From CAMFLJ01 sp963702555 (lineage in GTDB: Bacteria > Actinomycetota > Acidimicrobiia > Acidimicrobiales > Acidimicrobilacustridaceae), in contig CAVPCW010000013.1 of NCBI GenBank assembly GCA_963702555.1, positions 186,001 to 250,000 of the forward strand: 64,000 nucleotides of DNA, given 5' to 3'. The notes under the pieces were generated by a model that did not search any database, was not told the origin of the DNA, and worked only from the letters and a program-made list of their open reading frames with translations. Each line of letters starts with the position of its first letter. Position 1 is the stretch's first letter. Below are positions 7,935 to 16,973 of the stretch, in pieces. The translations under genes were made by a program, and so were the position numbers.

Positions 7935-9227
7935 CTACGGCGTGGTGACGCCCAGCCAGCTCGCCGACGACGTGTCGAAGCCGGGGAACACGGTGCCCAG
8001 ATCGGTCGCCCGCATCCGGGTCGAGAGCACCTCGCTCAGCACGGCCCGGTAGTCGTTGACCACGCGCACGTCGCCGCTGTCGGTGTCGGTGAGGCCGGGC
8101 CAGGCGCCCTTCACCCCGCCGCTCACACCACCGCCGACGACCATCATCGCCTGGCCCCGACCGTGATCGAGGCCACCCGAGCCGTTCACGGCGATGCGGC
8201 GACCGAACTCGGCCATCACGACCACGGTGACCTTGTCGCCGAGGGGACCGAGGTAGGAGAAGAACGAGCCGAGGGCGGCGTCGAGCTCGGCGACGAGCTG
8301 GTACATGCCGCCGTTCACATTGGTGGGCGAGCCCATGGCGTCGTGGGTGTCCCAGCCACCGAGGTCGGCCGCGGCCGCCTCGACCGGGATGCCGGCCGCG
8401 AGCAGGCGGGCGATCGGCCAGAGGCCGGAGCCGAAGTGCTGGGGCCAGTCGGCGGGCATGTCGCTGTCGGCCGCCACCGGAGCGAGCTGGTTGACCACCG
8501 TGATGGCCGCTCCGCCCTGCGACTTCAGCAGCCCGTCGGGGGAGGCGGCGTACATCCCGGCGAGGGCGCCGGTCATCTCACCGGACCCACCCGCCCACGT
8601 GACGGTGTCCATGTCGCGGAGGGCGAGCGAGGAGATGTCGGGGGTCGCCACCGCCGACGAGCCGCGCAGCGCGGCCTGGAGGCCGTAGCCGACGCCGAGC
8701 CCTCGCAGGGTCTCCTCCGAGGCGTTGGCGGTCTGGTTCATCCACCGGCCGAACCACCCGTCGGGGGTGATCGTCGTGTTGGGCGTGCCCTTCTCGATGA
8801 GGTCCTGGGCCTCGAAGTGCGACCTGGTGGGGTTCGGTGAGCCGGCGGCCGGGATGATCGCGAGCCGGCCCTGGTCGTAGAGCGCCTTGAGCTGCGTCGC
8901 GGCCGGGTGGAGGCCGAAGCGGCCGTCGAGCGGGAGGGCGATGGCGTCGGGGACGGCGATGCCGGGGCGCAGCGACTGGTACGTGCTGTCGCCGAGCGGC
9001 GGCACCAGGCTGAGCCCGTCGGCGCCACCGCGCAGGAACACCTGCACCAGGGTGTTGCCGGTCGCGGGGCTGGCGCCTGCGGGCTCGCCGAGGAAGAACG
9101 ACGGCCGGATGTAGGCGGTGGCGGCCAGAGCGCCGGCGGTGCCGCCGGCCATGGCGAGGAAGCGCCGGCGGGTGAGGCCACCACCGACGAGCGGGACGGC
9201 GACGGGTGCGTCGGACACGGTGCTCAC
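7935..9227 (-). CDS. DUF1501 family protein, Tat-exported
   Basis: A 430-residue DUF1501 protein, a family related in fold to alkaline phosphatases and sulfatases but without an agreed function. The N-terminus has a twin-arginine signal (LTRRRFLAMAGGTAG, about residues 22-36), so it should be exported folded. The mature part starts near TGNTLVQVFLRGGADGLSL, the family hallmark. A C-terminal segment FGRRIAVNGSGGLDHGRGQA carries conserved His/Asp/Arg residues likely to bind metal. The GTG at 9227 overlaps the DUF1800 stop (GTGA). The two families are commonly found side by side. Confidence 0.88.
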   Translation of the reverse strand: MSTVSDAPVAVPLVGGGLTRRRFLAMAGGTAGALAATAYIRPSFFLGEPAGASPATGNTLVQVFLRGGADGLSLVPPLGDSTYQSLRPGIAVPDAIALPLDGRFGLHPAATQLKALYDQGRLAIIPAAGSPNPTRSHFEAQDLIEKGTPNTTITPDGWFGRWMNQTANASEETLRGLGVGYGLQAALRGSSAVATPDISSLALRDMDTVTWAGGSGEMTGALAGMYAASPDGLLKSQGGAAITVVNQLAPVAADSDMPADWPQHFGSGLWPIARLLAAGIPVEAAAADLGGWDTHDAMGSPTNVNGGMYQLVAELDAALGSFFSYLGPLGDKVTVVVMAEFGRRIAVNGSGGLDHGRGQAMMVVGGGVSGGVKGAWPGLTDTDSGDVRVVNDYRAVLSEVLSTRMRATDLGTVFPGFDTSSASWLGVTTP

Positions 9228-10906
9228 CTGACCTGGTTCACGGGGGACTGGAGGACGTAGGCGAGCAGGCCGCGGGTGTTGTACCAGCTCTTCCACGGGG
9301 CGCTCTCGGCCAACCCGGTGGCGGTGATGATGGCGGCGCGGCTGGCCGGGTCGAGCGGGGTGCACAGCACCGCCGCCGCGAGACGGTCGACCGCCGCCCC
9401 GACCGTCGTCGGCGGGGTGGGGCCCACCAGGCGGGCGATGTCGAAGGTCGGGGCGCCGAACCAGAAGCCCACCGAGGCGTACGAGGCCATGTTCCAGCGC
9501 GACACCATCGCCCCGGCCGACAGCCACTTGCCGTTGGCGTCGGGATAGCCGTTGGGGGCCGGCCACGAATACGGCTCCTGGCCGAGCAGGCCGAGCGAGC
9601 TGCTCAGGGCCCAGACCAGGTTCGGAGCCTTGGCCGGGTCGAACTGCAGCTGGGCACCCCGCATGCAGGCGGCCATGTACTCGATGGGCCGACGCACCTT
9701 GCGCCCGGCCGAGGCCCGGAACTCCGCGGAGGTGAGCAGCGAGCGCACCATCGGGGTGATGGCCGTGTCGTTGTTCGTGTAGGCCGCGGCGGCGTTGGCG
9801 ACCACCGCGTCGGTGGGCTTGATGTGCTCGCCGATGAACCGCACCGCCATCTTGTGGGCGAGGCGCGTGGCGGTCTTCGGGTGGCGGGCGAGGTGGACGA
9901 GGAGCGACTCCCCGGCCGCCAGCCCCGTGAGGCCGTTCGGACGCCAGCCGAGGACGTCGCCGCCGCCGGCCAGGGGGCCCATGTTGTGCCAGGACGAGCG
10001 GAAGGTGAACGTGCCGGCCTTGGCAGCGGTCAGGCTCCAGCCGGTGAGGAGGTACGCGACCTCCTTGATGTCCGCTTCGTCGTAGCCGCCGCCGACGCCG
10101 ACGGTGTGGAGCTCCATCACCTCACGGGCGTAGTTCTCGTTCGGCAGCCGGCCCCCGTCGGCCCTGGACGACGCCTGGTCGAGGTACATGAGCATCGCCG
10201 GCGACTTGGCCGACGCGACCAGCATGTCGGCGAAGCGACCGGTGGCGTGGGCCCGGATGACCTCGCGGTCGTCGGTGGGCTTGTAGGACCGGCTGGGGTC
10301 GTGGTTGACGTCGATGTTGAGGTGGTTGGTCCAGAAGTCGCACAGCAGCTCGTACAGCTGACGCTTCCCCCACACGGCCCGGACCACCATCGCCGCGCCC
10401 ATGTCGTAGGGCACCCTCCACGTCTCGGGCCCGGCCTCGATCTGGGCCGCGGTCTGCGACGCGCGCGGGTAGTTGGCGAGGTAGGGGTCGAGCGCGCTCT
10501 CGTCGATCTTCGACCAGTCGAGCTGCTTGTCGATCCACTTGGCCGTGCCCAGCGAGCGCAGCTCGGCCATCACCGCCGCCGTGGGCCCGAAGGTCAGGCG
10601 CCGAGCGTGGTGCAACAGCATCGCCTCGTCCTCGGCGGGGGGCGGCGTGGTCGTGGTGGTCGTGGTGGGCGGTGCCGTGGTCGAGGTCGTCGGCGGGGCC
10701 GTGGTCGTGGCCGTCGGCGCCTTGGTGGTGCTCGTCGTGGTCGGCGGGGGCGGGTCGGGCGGCGCCGCGCACGCGGCGGCCAGCGCCGCTGCTGCTCCCG
10801 CACCCACGACCAGGGCCGCTCGTCGATCGAGGAGCCGGGTCGTCGCCCCGCCCTCGGTGGTGTCGTCCTCCCCTGACGTCCGGTCGGACGCGGCGACATC
10901 TCCCAT
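9224..10906 (-). CDS. DUF1800 family predicted lipoprotein
   Basis: A 560-residue DUF1800 protein. The N-terminus has a twin-arginine-like basic region, a hydrophobic stretch and a lipobox (ALAAAC, cysteine near residue 46), predicting a lipid-anchored exported protein. A proline/threonine-rich linker of about 45 residues follows (runs of Thr and Pro, 10640-10760). The globular DUF1800 domain begins near LLHHARRLTFGPT and contains the signature PNENYAREVMELHTVGVGGGY. The function is unknown; DUF1800/DUF1501 pairs are widespread. The ATG at 10906 begins a two-gene operon. Confidence 0.87.
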   Translation of the reverse strand: MGDVAASDRTSGEDDTTEGGATTRLLDRRAALVVGAGAAAALAAACAAPPDPPPPTTTSTTKAPTATTTAPPTTSTTAPPTTTTTTTPPPAEDEAMLLHHARRLTFGPTAAVMAELRSLGTAKWIDKQLDWSKIDESALDPYLANYPRASQTAAQIEAGPETWRVPYDMGAAMVVRAVWGKRQLYELLCDFWTNHLNIDVNHDPSRSYKPTDDREVIRAHATGRFADMLVASAKSPAMLMYLDQASSRADGGRLPNENYAREVMELHTVGVGGGYDEADIKEVAYLLTGWSLTAAKAGTFTFRSSWHNMGPLAGGGDVLGWRPNGLTGLAAGESLLVHLARHPKTATRLAHKMAVRFIGEHIKPTDAVVANAAAAYTNNDTAITPMVRSLLTSAEFRASAGRKVRRPIEYMAACMRGAQLQFDPAKAPNLVWALSSSLGLLGQEPYSWPAPNGYPDANGKWLSAGAMVSRWNMASYASVGFWFGAPTFDIARLVGPTPPTTVGAAVDRLAAAVLCTPLDPASRAAIITATGLAESAPWKSWYNTRGLLAYVLQSPVNQVR

Positions 10907-10980
10907 CAGCTTCGCTCCGCTCGAGGCTGGGTGCTCGGGGCCGAGACCGGGCCCGATGAGCAGTCATCGACACCTCGGCG

Positions 10981-11003
10981 CCGGACCTTTAGGAGATCTC
11001 CGG
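10981..11003. promoter_or_regulatory. Nested palindrome in the divergent promoter gap
   Basis: In the 218-base gap between the DUF1800 gene and the first SDR, a perfect 10-base palindrome GGAGATCTCC (10992-11001) is flanked by CCGGA and TCCGG. It is next to the only A/T-richer patch in the gap (CCTTTAGG). It could be an operator for one or both divergent units. Confidence 0.3.
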
Positions 11004-11124
11004 TGGCGCCGGGCACCGCCGTGGGCGCGGCACCCGCCACCGGTGCCCTGCCCGACGGTGTGACAGAGTCGGCGATCCGGGCAGCACGGCGTCGACCACG
11101 GCGTCGCCGGCCAGAGGGGGTCAC

Positions 11125-11895
11125 ATGGGACAGCTCGACGGGAAGGTCGCCGTCGTCACCGGCGGGGGCCGCGGCATCGGCCGCGCCATCGCCCTGCGCT
11201 ACGCCGCCGAGGGGGCCACGGTCGTGGTGTCGTCGCGCACCGTGGCCGAGCTCGACGACACGCTCGCCACCGCCGGCCTCGGCGCCGACCGCGGCCTCGC
11301 CGTGGTGGCCGACGCCACCGACAAGCTCGACGCCACCCGACCGGTCACCGAGGCGATCGACCGGTTCGGCCGGGTCGACGTCCTCGTCAACAACGTCGGG
11401 GGCACCGTCGGCAACAACGACCCCTTCACCGGCGACGACGACGCCTTCGAGCGCACCCTCGTGCTGTGCCTCACCTCGGCGTGGTGGACCACGAAGGCCG
11501 TACTGCCCGCGATGCGCGACCAGGGCTCGGGCCGCATCATCAACATCGGCTCGGGCGCGTCGAACCACACCGGCGCGTCGCTCCCCTACACCGCCGCCAA
11601 GCACGGCCTCGTGGGCCTCACCCGCGAGCTGGCCAAGACGATGGCCCCGCACGGGGTGAACGCCAACGTGCTGTGCCCGGGCTGGACCCGCACCTCGCTG
11701 CTCGACTTCGAGCGCATCGCCCGGGCCCGGGGCACCACGGCCGAGCAGGAGGAGGCGAGGGCCGCGGCCGAGAGCCTGCAGAACCGGGTGCTCGAGGCCG
11801 ACGAGCTGGCCGGCATGGCCACCCTGCTCGCCGGCCCCGACGGCCGGGGCATCACCGGCCAGGTCATCTCCGTCGACGGCGGGTACAAGGTCTGA
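11125..11895 (+). CDS. Short-chain dehydrogenase/reductase
   Basis: A 256-residue classical SDR oxidoreductase. The cofactor motif GGGRGIGRA is near residue 14 and NNVGG follows the fourth strand. The catalytic Ser/Tyr/Lys set is seen in NIGSGASNHTGASLPYTAAK. The C-terminus closes with GQVISVDGGYKV, usual for this family. A strong ribosome-binding site (AGAGGGGG) precedes the ATG. It is followed after 2 bases by a second SDR and probably forms an operon with it. The substrate is unknown. Confidence 0.9.
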   Translation: MGQLDGKVAVVTGGGRGIGRAIALRYAAEGATVVVSSRTVAELDDTLATAGLGADRGLAVVADATDKLDATRPVTEAIDRFGRVDVLVNNVGGTVGNNDPFTGDDDAFERTLVLCLTSAWWTTKAVLPAMRDQGSGRIINIGSGASNHTGASLPYTAAKHGLVGLTRELAKTMAPHGVNANVLCPGWTRTSLLDFERIARARGTTAEQEEARAAAESLQNRVLEADELAGMATLLAGPDGRGITGQVISVDGGYKV

Positions 11896-11897
11896 TC

Positions 11898-12833
11898 ATG
11901 GGACGACTCGACGGACGGGTGGCGATCGTGACCGGCGCGGGCGGCGGCATCGGGCGCGAGCACGCGCTGCTGCTCGCCCGCGAGGGCGCCTCGGTCGTGG
12001 TGAACGACATCGGCTTCCGCACCGGCGCCGACGCGGCGTCGGTGGTCGACGAGATCGAGGGGTTCGGCGGCACCGCGGTGGCCAACACCGCATCGGCCAC
12101 CTGGGACCACGCCGACACGATCGTCGACCACGCCGTCGACGCCTTCGGGCGGGTCGACATCCTGGTCAACAACGCCACGATGATGCGCTTCGACGACCTG
12201 TGGCGGGTGTCCGAGCAGGACTGGGACCTCACGCTCGACGTGAACCTGAAGGGCTACTTCGCCATGATCCGTGAGGTCACGCCCCAGATGGCCCGCCAGG
12301 GCGGCGGTGCCATCGTGAGCACCAGTTCGTGGTCGGGGTTCGGCCATCCGTCGAACTCGCCCTACGCGGTGGCCAAGGAGGGCGTCGTCGGGCTCACCCG
12401 CACCGCGGCCCGCGAGCTCGGCCGCTTCGGCATCCGGGCCAACGCCATCCGCCCCATGGCCATCACCCTCCAGGTCGGCGAGTACCACGAGGAGACCACG
12501 CCCTGGCGCCGGCTCATGGACCTCACGATGGGGGCGAGCACGAACGACACCGACCCGGCGGCGGCCACGCCGGCCATGGTCGCCCCGTTCGTGGTGTGGC
12601 TCTGCACCGACGCGGCGGCGGGCGTCAACGGCCGCACCTTCTTCGTCTCGGGCGACGACGTGATGCTGCTGTCGGAGCCGAAGGCCCAGGCCACCATCTC
12701 CCACGAGGGGGGCTGGGACCTCGACGCCCTCGACGCCGTGGCCCCGACCGAGCTCGTCGGCGGGCTCACCAACCGCTTCCTCCTCGCCGACCACCCCGAC
12801 ATGCAGGTGTTCGACGAGGACGGCAGCGGCTGA
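11898..12833 (+). CDS. Short-chain dehydrogenase/reductase
   Basis: A 311-residue SDR with the cofactor loop GAGGGIGRE and an acidic residue after the second strand (VVVNDIG), suggesting NAD preference. Catalytic residues fall in STSSWSGFGHPSNSPYAVAK. A C-terminal extension of about 45 residues beyond the usual SDR end (from about SGDDVMLLSE) is reminiscent of hydroxyacyl-CoA dehydrogenase-type SDRs. It starts 2 bases after the previous SDR stop and ends 9 bases from a convergent gene. Confidence 0.88.
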   Translation: MGRLDGRVAIVTGAGGGIGREHALLLAREGASVVVNDIGFRTGADAASVVDEIEGFGGTAVANTASATWDHADTIVDHAVDAFGRVDILVNNATMMRFDDLWRVSEQDWDLTLDVNLKGYFAMIREVTPQMARQGGGAIVSTSSWSGFGHPSNSPYAVAKEGVVGLTRTAARELGRFGIRANAIRPMAITLQVGEYHEETTPWRRLMDLTMGASTNDTDPAAATPAMVAPFVVWLCTDAAAGVNGRTFFVSGDDVMLLSEPKAQATISHEGGWDLDALDAVAPTELVGGLTNRFLLADHPDMQVFDEDGSG

Positions 12834-12842
12834 GCCTCGGCC

Positions 12843-13728
12843 TCAGACCCCGACGTTGAGCTGGGCGACGAACCCCGACGACGTGTCGCCGGTGACGGTG
12901 CCGAGCTGGGTCTGCCAGCTGTCGCGGAAGACCATGTCGCTGGTGAGCGACACCCCCTTCAGGTTGGAGGCGCTCGCCGGATAGAGGGAGGTGTCGGCGT
13001 AGACCTTCTCGGCCACGTCCTGCGGCAGGGCCAGCTGGACTGGTCTTGATCTTGTTCTTCACGTTCGAGGCGTCGGCCAGGCTCTCGTAGACCTCGAAGT
13101 GCACGTGGGGCCACCGGCCGTCGTAGCAGCCCGGGAAGATCGACTGGAACGTGACCCACCCGTCGGCGTCGACCTCCTGCACCCCGCGCAGGTAGTTCTG
13201 GTTCGTCGCCCCGCTCGAGTAGAGCGAGTACCGACCCTGGGCGTCGGCGTGCCAGGCGTAGACCGCGGCACCGGCCTTGGGCGTGCACCCGTCGGCCACG
13301 TCGAGGACCTTGAACCGCAGCGTGAGCGGCGTGCCGGTGGCGGTGCCGGTCATGCCGGCGAAGCTCGTCGTGATGTCGGAGCGGACGACACCGCTCTCGC
13401 TCAGCACGTCGGGGCCGTTGGAGCCGTCGCCCGGGAAGGGGCCGGCGGTCTCCTCGGGGATCTCGGTGCAGGTCGTGCTGTCGGCGGCGGTCGTCCCGGC
13501 GGTGGTGCTCGTGGAGCTGGAGGCGGAGCTCGCCGCGGCAGCCGCCGCGGTCGTGGAGGTCGAGCCCGACGCCGACGACGAGGAGCCGCAGCCCGCGACG
13601 GCCAGCAGGCCCGCCCCGAGGCCGACACCACCGAACACCTGGAGGGCACGGCGGCGGGTCATCAGCGTGGGCAGGTCGAGCTCGAGGCCCCGGTCGTGGT
13701 CGTGGTGCTCGTGCTGGTCGGTCGTCAT
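12843..13728 (-). CDS. Exported intradiol-dioxygenase-like lipoprotein, +1 frameshift
   Basis: A protein of about 294 residues related to intradiol ring-cleavage dioxygenases. The N-terminus is His-rich, then has a Tat-like signal (TRRRALQVFGG) and a lipobox (LAVAGC), followed by a Ser/Thr/Ala-rich linker, so it is probably tethered outside the membrane. All four iron ligands of the family appear: Tyr in HADAQGRYSLY, Tyr in FPGCYDGRW, and two His in PHVHFEVY. The frame breaks near 13040 (CAGTCCAGC). Dropping one C joins KIKTS to QLALPQDVAEKVYAD and runs to the stop at 12843. Extracellular family members have no settled substrate. Confidence 0.8.
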
Positions 13729-13856
13729 CGTCGTTCCCTCTCCGGTGCGGTCGGGGGCCAGTGTGACGACGCCCGGTTCGCCCCGGGTAAGGCCTCCCTG
13801 AGAACTTCCTGAGAGCAGGAGAGCACCCGTCGGTTCGCAGCGCGCCGCCGGGCGAT

Positions 13857-13881
13857 CTTCTGGCAGACTGGTTGCCATAAG
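13857..13881. promoter_or_regulatory. Inverted repeat, candidate operator
   Basis: CTTCTGGCA and TGCCATAAG pair with one mismatch across a 7-base spacer, in the gap between the exported dioxygenase-like gene and the DUF2855 gene. TTGCCA inside the right half resembles a -35 element. The size fits a dimeric repressor such as TetR or GntR. Confidence 0.35.
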
Positions 13882-13926
13882 TTTCTCCGGCACCGGGCAG
13901 GGGTCCCGGCCGGGAAGGGTCGAGCC

Positions 13927-15009
13927 ATGGACATCGAGATCATGAGGGCCGACCTCGCCCGCAGCCGTGTCGTCGACGTCGCCCCGACGCCGCTCGAGGA
14001 CGGGCAGAGCCGGGTGCGCGTGGAGGCGTTCGCGCTCACCACCAACAACATCACCTACGGCGTGTTCGGCGACATGCTGCGCTACTGGCAGGTGTTCCCC
14101 GCGTCCGACGAGCCCGAGACCTGGGGCCGCATCCCCACCTGGGGTGTGGCCGAGTGCGTCGAGAGCCGCTCCCCCGACCTCGCCGTCGGCGAGCGCATCT
14201 TCGGGTTCCTCCCCATGTCGTCGGAGCTGGTGATCACCCCCGGGCGATCCACCGACCGCGGGCTCTTCGACATGGCCGAGCACCGCCACGGGTTGGCGGG
14301 CACCTACAACAGCTACCAGCGCTGCGCCACGGACCCGGCGTACCGGGCCGATCGTGAGCCGCACCAGATGGTGCTGTACCCGCTGTTCTTCACGAGCTTC
14401 GTCATCGACGACTTCCTCACCGACAACGCCGACTTCGGCGCCGAGCAGGTGATCATCTCGAGCGCGTCGGCGAAGACCGCCATCGGTGCGGCCCACCTGT
14501 GCCACCGCCGAGGCATGAAGGTCGTCGGCCTGACGTCGCCGGGCAACGTCGGGTTCGTCGAGTCGCTCGACGTCTACGACACGGTCGTGACCTACGACGA
14601 CGTCGCATCGATCGAGCAGGTCCCGTCGGTCTACGTCGACATCGCCGGCAACCAGGACGTGCTGTTCGCGGTGCACACGCACCTCAGCGGCCTCCTCGGG
14701 CACTCGATGGTGGTCGGCAACACCAACTGGAGCGCCGAGACCACCGCGAACGCCGCCGAGCTCCCGGCCCCGGCACCCGAGTTCCTCTTCGCCCCGACCC
14801 AGATCGCCAAGCGCACCCAGGAGTGGGGGCGCGAGCAGGTCGACGCCCGGATCGGCGAGGCCTGGTCGGCGTACGCCGACTGGGTCGACACCTGGATCGG
14901 GTTCGAGCACTTCAGCGGCACCGACGCCGTGCTGGCGGCGTGGGAGCAGGTCCGCAGCGGCCGGCTCGACCCGGCCGTCGGCTACATCTGCGCCCTGCCG
15001 GCCACCTGA
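13927..15009 (+). CDS. DUF2855 family protein
   Basis: A 360-residue DUF2855 protein, distantly related to medium-chain (quinone-type) reductases and without an assigned reaction. A GroES-like N-half includes ALTTNNITYGVFGDMLRYW, characteristic of the family. The middle holds the Rossmann-like IISSASAKTAIGAAHLCH and KVVGLTSPGN. No zinc-binding cysteine set is seen, so zinc-dependent chemistry is unlikely. The ATG at 13927 follows GGGAAGGG. It leads a three-gene rightward cassette with the next two poorly characterised genes. Confidence 0.85.
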   Translation: MDIEIMRADLARSRVVDVAPTPLEDGQSRVRVEAFALTTNNITYGVFGDMLRYWQVFPASDEPETWGRIPTWGVAECVESRSPDLAVGERIFGFLPMSSELVITPGRSTDRGLFDMAEHRHGLAGTYNSYQRCATDPAYRADREPHQMVLYPLFFTSFVIDDFLTDNADFGAEQVIISSASAKTAIGAAHLCHRRGMKVVGLTSPGNVGFVESLDVYDTVVTYDDVASIEQVPSVYVDIAGNQDVLFAVHTHLSGLLGHSMVVGNTNWSAETTANAAELPAPAPEFLFAPTQIAKRTQEWGREQVDARIGEAWSAYADWVDTWIGFEHFSGTDAVLAAWEQVRSGRLDPAVGYICALPAT

Positions 15010-15071
15010 CCCCGCCCCTCCCGGGCACCCCTCTCCCCACCCGTCCTCACCCGTTCGAGCAGGAGCACACG

Positions 15072-15764
15072 ATGGCTGACGAGATCGAGCACCCCTACGG
15101 CATCATCAACGTCGAGCTCATCAAGGGCTGGTTCACGATGGAGCCGGGCACCGACGGCGCCTTCTGGGCCCTCAACCTGATGAAGTACCGCGAGGTCGCC
15201 GAGTACGCCGACGGCCGCACCGGTGTCTCCGGTCGTGAGGCCGACGACGCCTACGCCCCGCTCGGCCCGTTGGCGGCGGTGGGGGCGATGGTCGCCTACC
15301 TCGGCGACGTGACCCACCAGCCGGTGGGCGATCCGACCTGGGACCGGGTCGGCATCGTGCGCTACCCGAGCCGCTCGGCGTTCCTCGCCATGCAGGAGCG
15401 CGACGACTTCAAGGCCCAGCACGAGCACAAGAAGGCCGGCATGGACTTCACGGTCATCCTGTCGTGCACGCCGGAGTCGTGTGACCCTTCCGTCACACCG
15501 GGCGGCCTGCTCGTGCTGCTGCTCAGCCGCGGCGCCACCGATCCGTTCACGGGGTGCGTCGGCCTCACCCAGGTCGCGAACTTCGACTCCGAGGGCTGCA
15601 TCATCGGCGACGGCCGCCACTTCGACCGGGCCCGGTTCGTGCACATCGGCGACGACCAGGCGCTCGAGGGCCTGGCGGAGGCCGCCAGCACGTCGGACGG
15701 CGCCCAGGTGCTCGTCCTGCGGTCCACCATCGACGACCTCGTCGACTCCATCGTCACGGCCTGA
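15072..15764 (+). CDS. DUF1330-like dimeric alpha/beta-barrel protein
   Basis: A 230-residue protein. Its first half resembles DUF1330/EthD-type ferredoxin-fold proteins: ALNLMKYRE as first strand, then WDRVGIVRYPSRSAFLAM as last helix/strand. The second half (GGLLVLLLSRG... to HIGDDQALEGL) could be a diverged second copy of the fold, giving a fused barrel. No catalytic motif is evident. It lies between the DUF2855 gene and an unrecognised conserved gene, all co-directional, so it probably serves the same pathway. Confidence 0.65.
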   Translation: MADEIEHPYGIINVELIKGWFTMEPGTDGAFWALNLMKYREVAEYADGRTGVSGREADDAYAPLGPLAAVGAMVAYLGDVTHQPVGDPTWDRVGIVRYPSRSAFLAMQERDDFKAQHEHKKAGMDFTVILSCTPESCDPSVTPGGLLVLLLSRGATDPFTGCVGLTQVANFDSEGCIIGDGRHFDRARFVHIGDDQALEGLAEAASTSDGAQVLVLRSTIDDLVDSIVTA

Positions 15765-15780
15765 GGAGGGAACGATCCAC

Positions 15781-16416
15781 ATGGGCAACGACACCCCCCA
15801 GAAGCTCATCGGCGACATGCGCGGCGTCCGCTACGGCGAGGTGCTCGCGGTGTACCTGCGCGAGGACGGCCTGGAGGCGGAGGTGTTCGGCACCCAGTTG
15901 TTGAACGACTGCCCGCAGGAGCTGTGGGACACCCTCGACGCCGCCGAGATCGCCGCGGAGATGGACGCGATCACGGTGAAGCTGAACGGCCCCCGCTACT
16001 GGACCCTCGACGGCTTCGGTCAGAAGCTCGCCCCGATGGAGCCCATCCTGCGCGACTTCAACGGCATCACCATGCGCCGCATCGCGGTGGTGGAGCTCGG
16101 CCCCGACCCGCAGTTGGGCCCGTACAACGGCATGAAGGTGAACCGTCAGGTCATCTTCTTCTTCGACGAGGGCCAGACCGTCCACGAACTGGTCGACCCA
16201 GAGGGCGTGGCCTACGTGATGCAGGCCTACTGCACCGGTGTCGACCCGACCATGTCGCAGGACTCGCTCGACGCGCTCGGCGAGCGCCTCTCCATGCCGG
16301 ATGGCTGGAGCTACCGCAGCCGCGTGCTCACCGAGGACCTCGTCATCGACACCACCACCACGGTGGCCACCGTGCTGCAGGACGAGTTCGAGAACTCGTA
16401 CACGCTCCCCTACTGA
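15781..16416 (+). CDS. Unrecognised protein, 211 aa
   Basis: I do not recognise this protein as a named family. It is soluble, acidic and well formed. Striking segments look like conserved core motifs: GVRYGEVLAVYLRED near the N-terminus, LNDCPQELWDTLDA, and KLNGPRYWTLDGFG in the middle, with NRQVIFFFDEGQTVHELVDP later. The ATG at 15781 follows a good GAGGAGGG site. It is the third gene of the DUF2855 cassette, 16 bases after the previous stop, which suggests a shared function. It ends 29 bases from a convergent MarR gene. Confidence 0.75.
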   Translation: MGNDTPQKLIGDMRGVRYGEVLAVYLREDGLEAEVFGTQLLNDCPQELWDTLDAAEIAAEMDAITVKLNGPRYWTLDGFGQKLAPMEPILRDFNGITMRRIAVVELGPDPQLGPYNGMKVNRQVIFFFDEGQTVHELVDPEGVAYVMQAYCTGVDPTMSQDSLDALGERLSMPDGWSYRSRVLTEDLVIDTTTTVATVLQDEFENSYTLPY

Positions 16417-16445
16417 GCGCGCCTGGACCTGCGGCCCGGCCGGCG

Positions 16446-16868
16446 TCAGCGGCCGTTGGCGACGATCTCGGCGAGGCGCTCCTGCTTGGGGCGGGTCCAG
16501 CGGTCGTCGAGGGCCCGGCCGGCGGCCTCGCTCGCGGTGCGGCCGGCGTCGGTGGCGAGCTGGTCGCCGGCCTCGGTGAGCACGACGATGGCGAGCCGGG
16601 CGTCGGTCGGGTGGCTCTCACGGGTGACGACCCGGATGCGCTCGAGGGGCTGGAGCTGACGGGCCACGCCCGAGGCGGTGACGCCCAGGTGCTCGGCCAG
16701 CTCGCCCCGGTGCATGCGGCCGCCCGCCCGCTGGAGCTCGAGCAGCAGGGCCAGGTCGTGCAGAGACAGGCCGTGGTACGCCGACAGCGGCCGCTCGATC
16801 TGCCGGTTCACCGCCGAGCTCAGGCGGGCCAGCGAGAGCGTGAGCTCGAGGGGGTCGATGCGTTCCAT
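16446..16868 (-). CDS. MarR-family transcriptional regulator
   Basis: A 140-residue winged-helix regulator. The recognition region reads RGELAEHLGVTASGVARQLQ (about residues 54-73), followed by the wing with VVTRESHPTDARLAIVVLT (Asp/Arg pair conserved in MarR). It is convergent with the DUF2855 cassette and may sense an aromatic or phenolic compound as many MarRs do. Its target is unknown. Confidence 0.88.
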   Translation of the reverse strand: MERIDPLELTLSLARLSSAVNRQIERPLSAYHGLSLHDLALLLELQRAGGRMHRGELAEHLGVTASGVARQLQPLERIRVVTRESHPTDARLAIVVLTEAGDQLATDAGRTASEAAGRALDDRWTRPKQERLAEIVANGR

Positions 16869-16937
16869 CCCCGCACCCTATCGATGACCACTCAACGATC
16901 TCTCATGTGTTTGCGTTCCACCCACGTCGCCTGATCC

Positions 16938-16973
16938 ACGCCCCGTTCCGATGGAGAACGGGAGGTGGGGCGT
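16938..16973 (-). terminator. Hairpin 3' of the esterase gene
   Basis: CCCGTTC (16942-16948) pairs with GAACGGG (16956-16962), and ACGCCCC (16938-16944) could alternatively pair with GGGGCGT (16967-16973). It starts at the esterase stop codon and lies before the MarR gene on the same strand. No U-tract is present. Confidence 0.4.

Noticed and set aside
10640..10760. Apparent tandem repeat of ACC/ACG-like triplets
   Set aside because: It is the coding sequence of the Thr/Pro linker in the DUF1800 lipoprotein, not a satellite or CRISPR.
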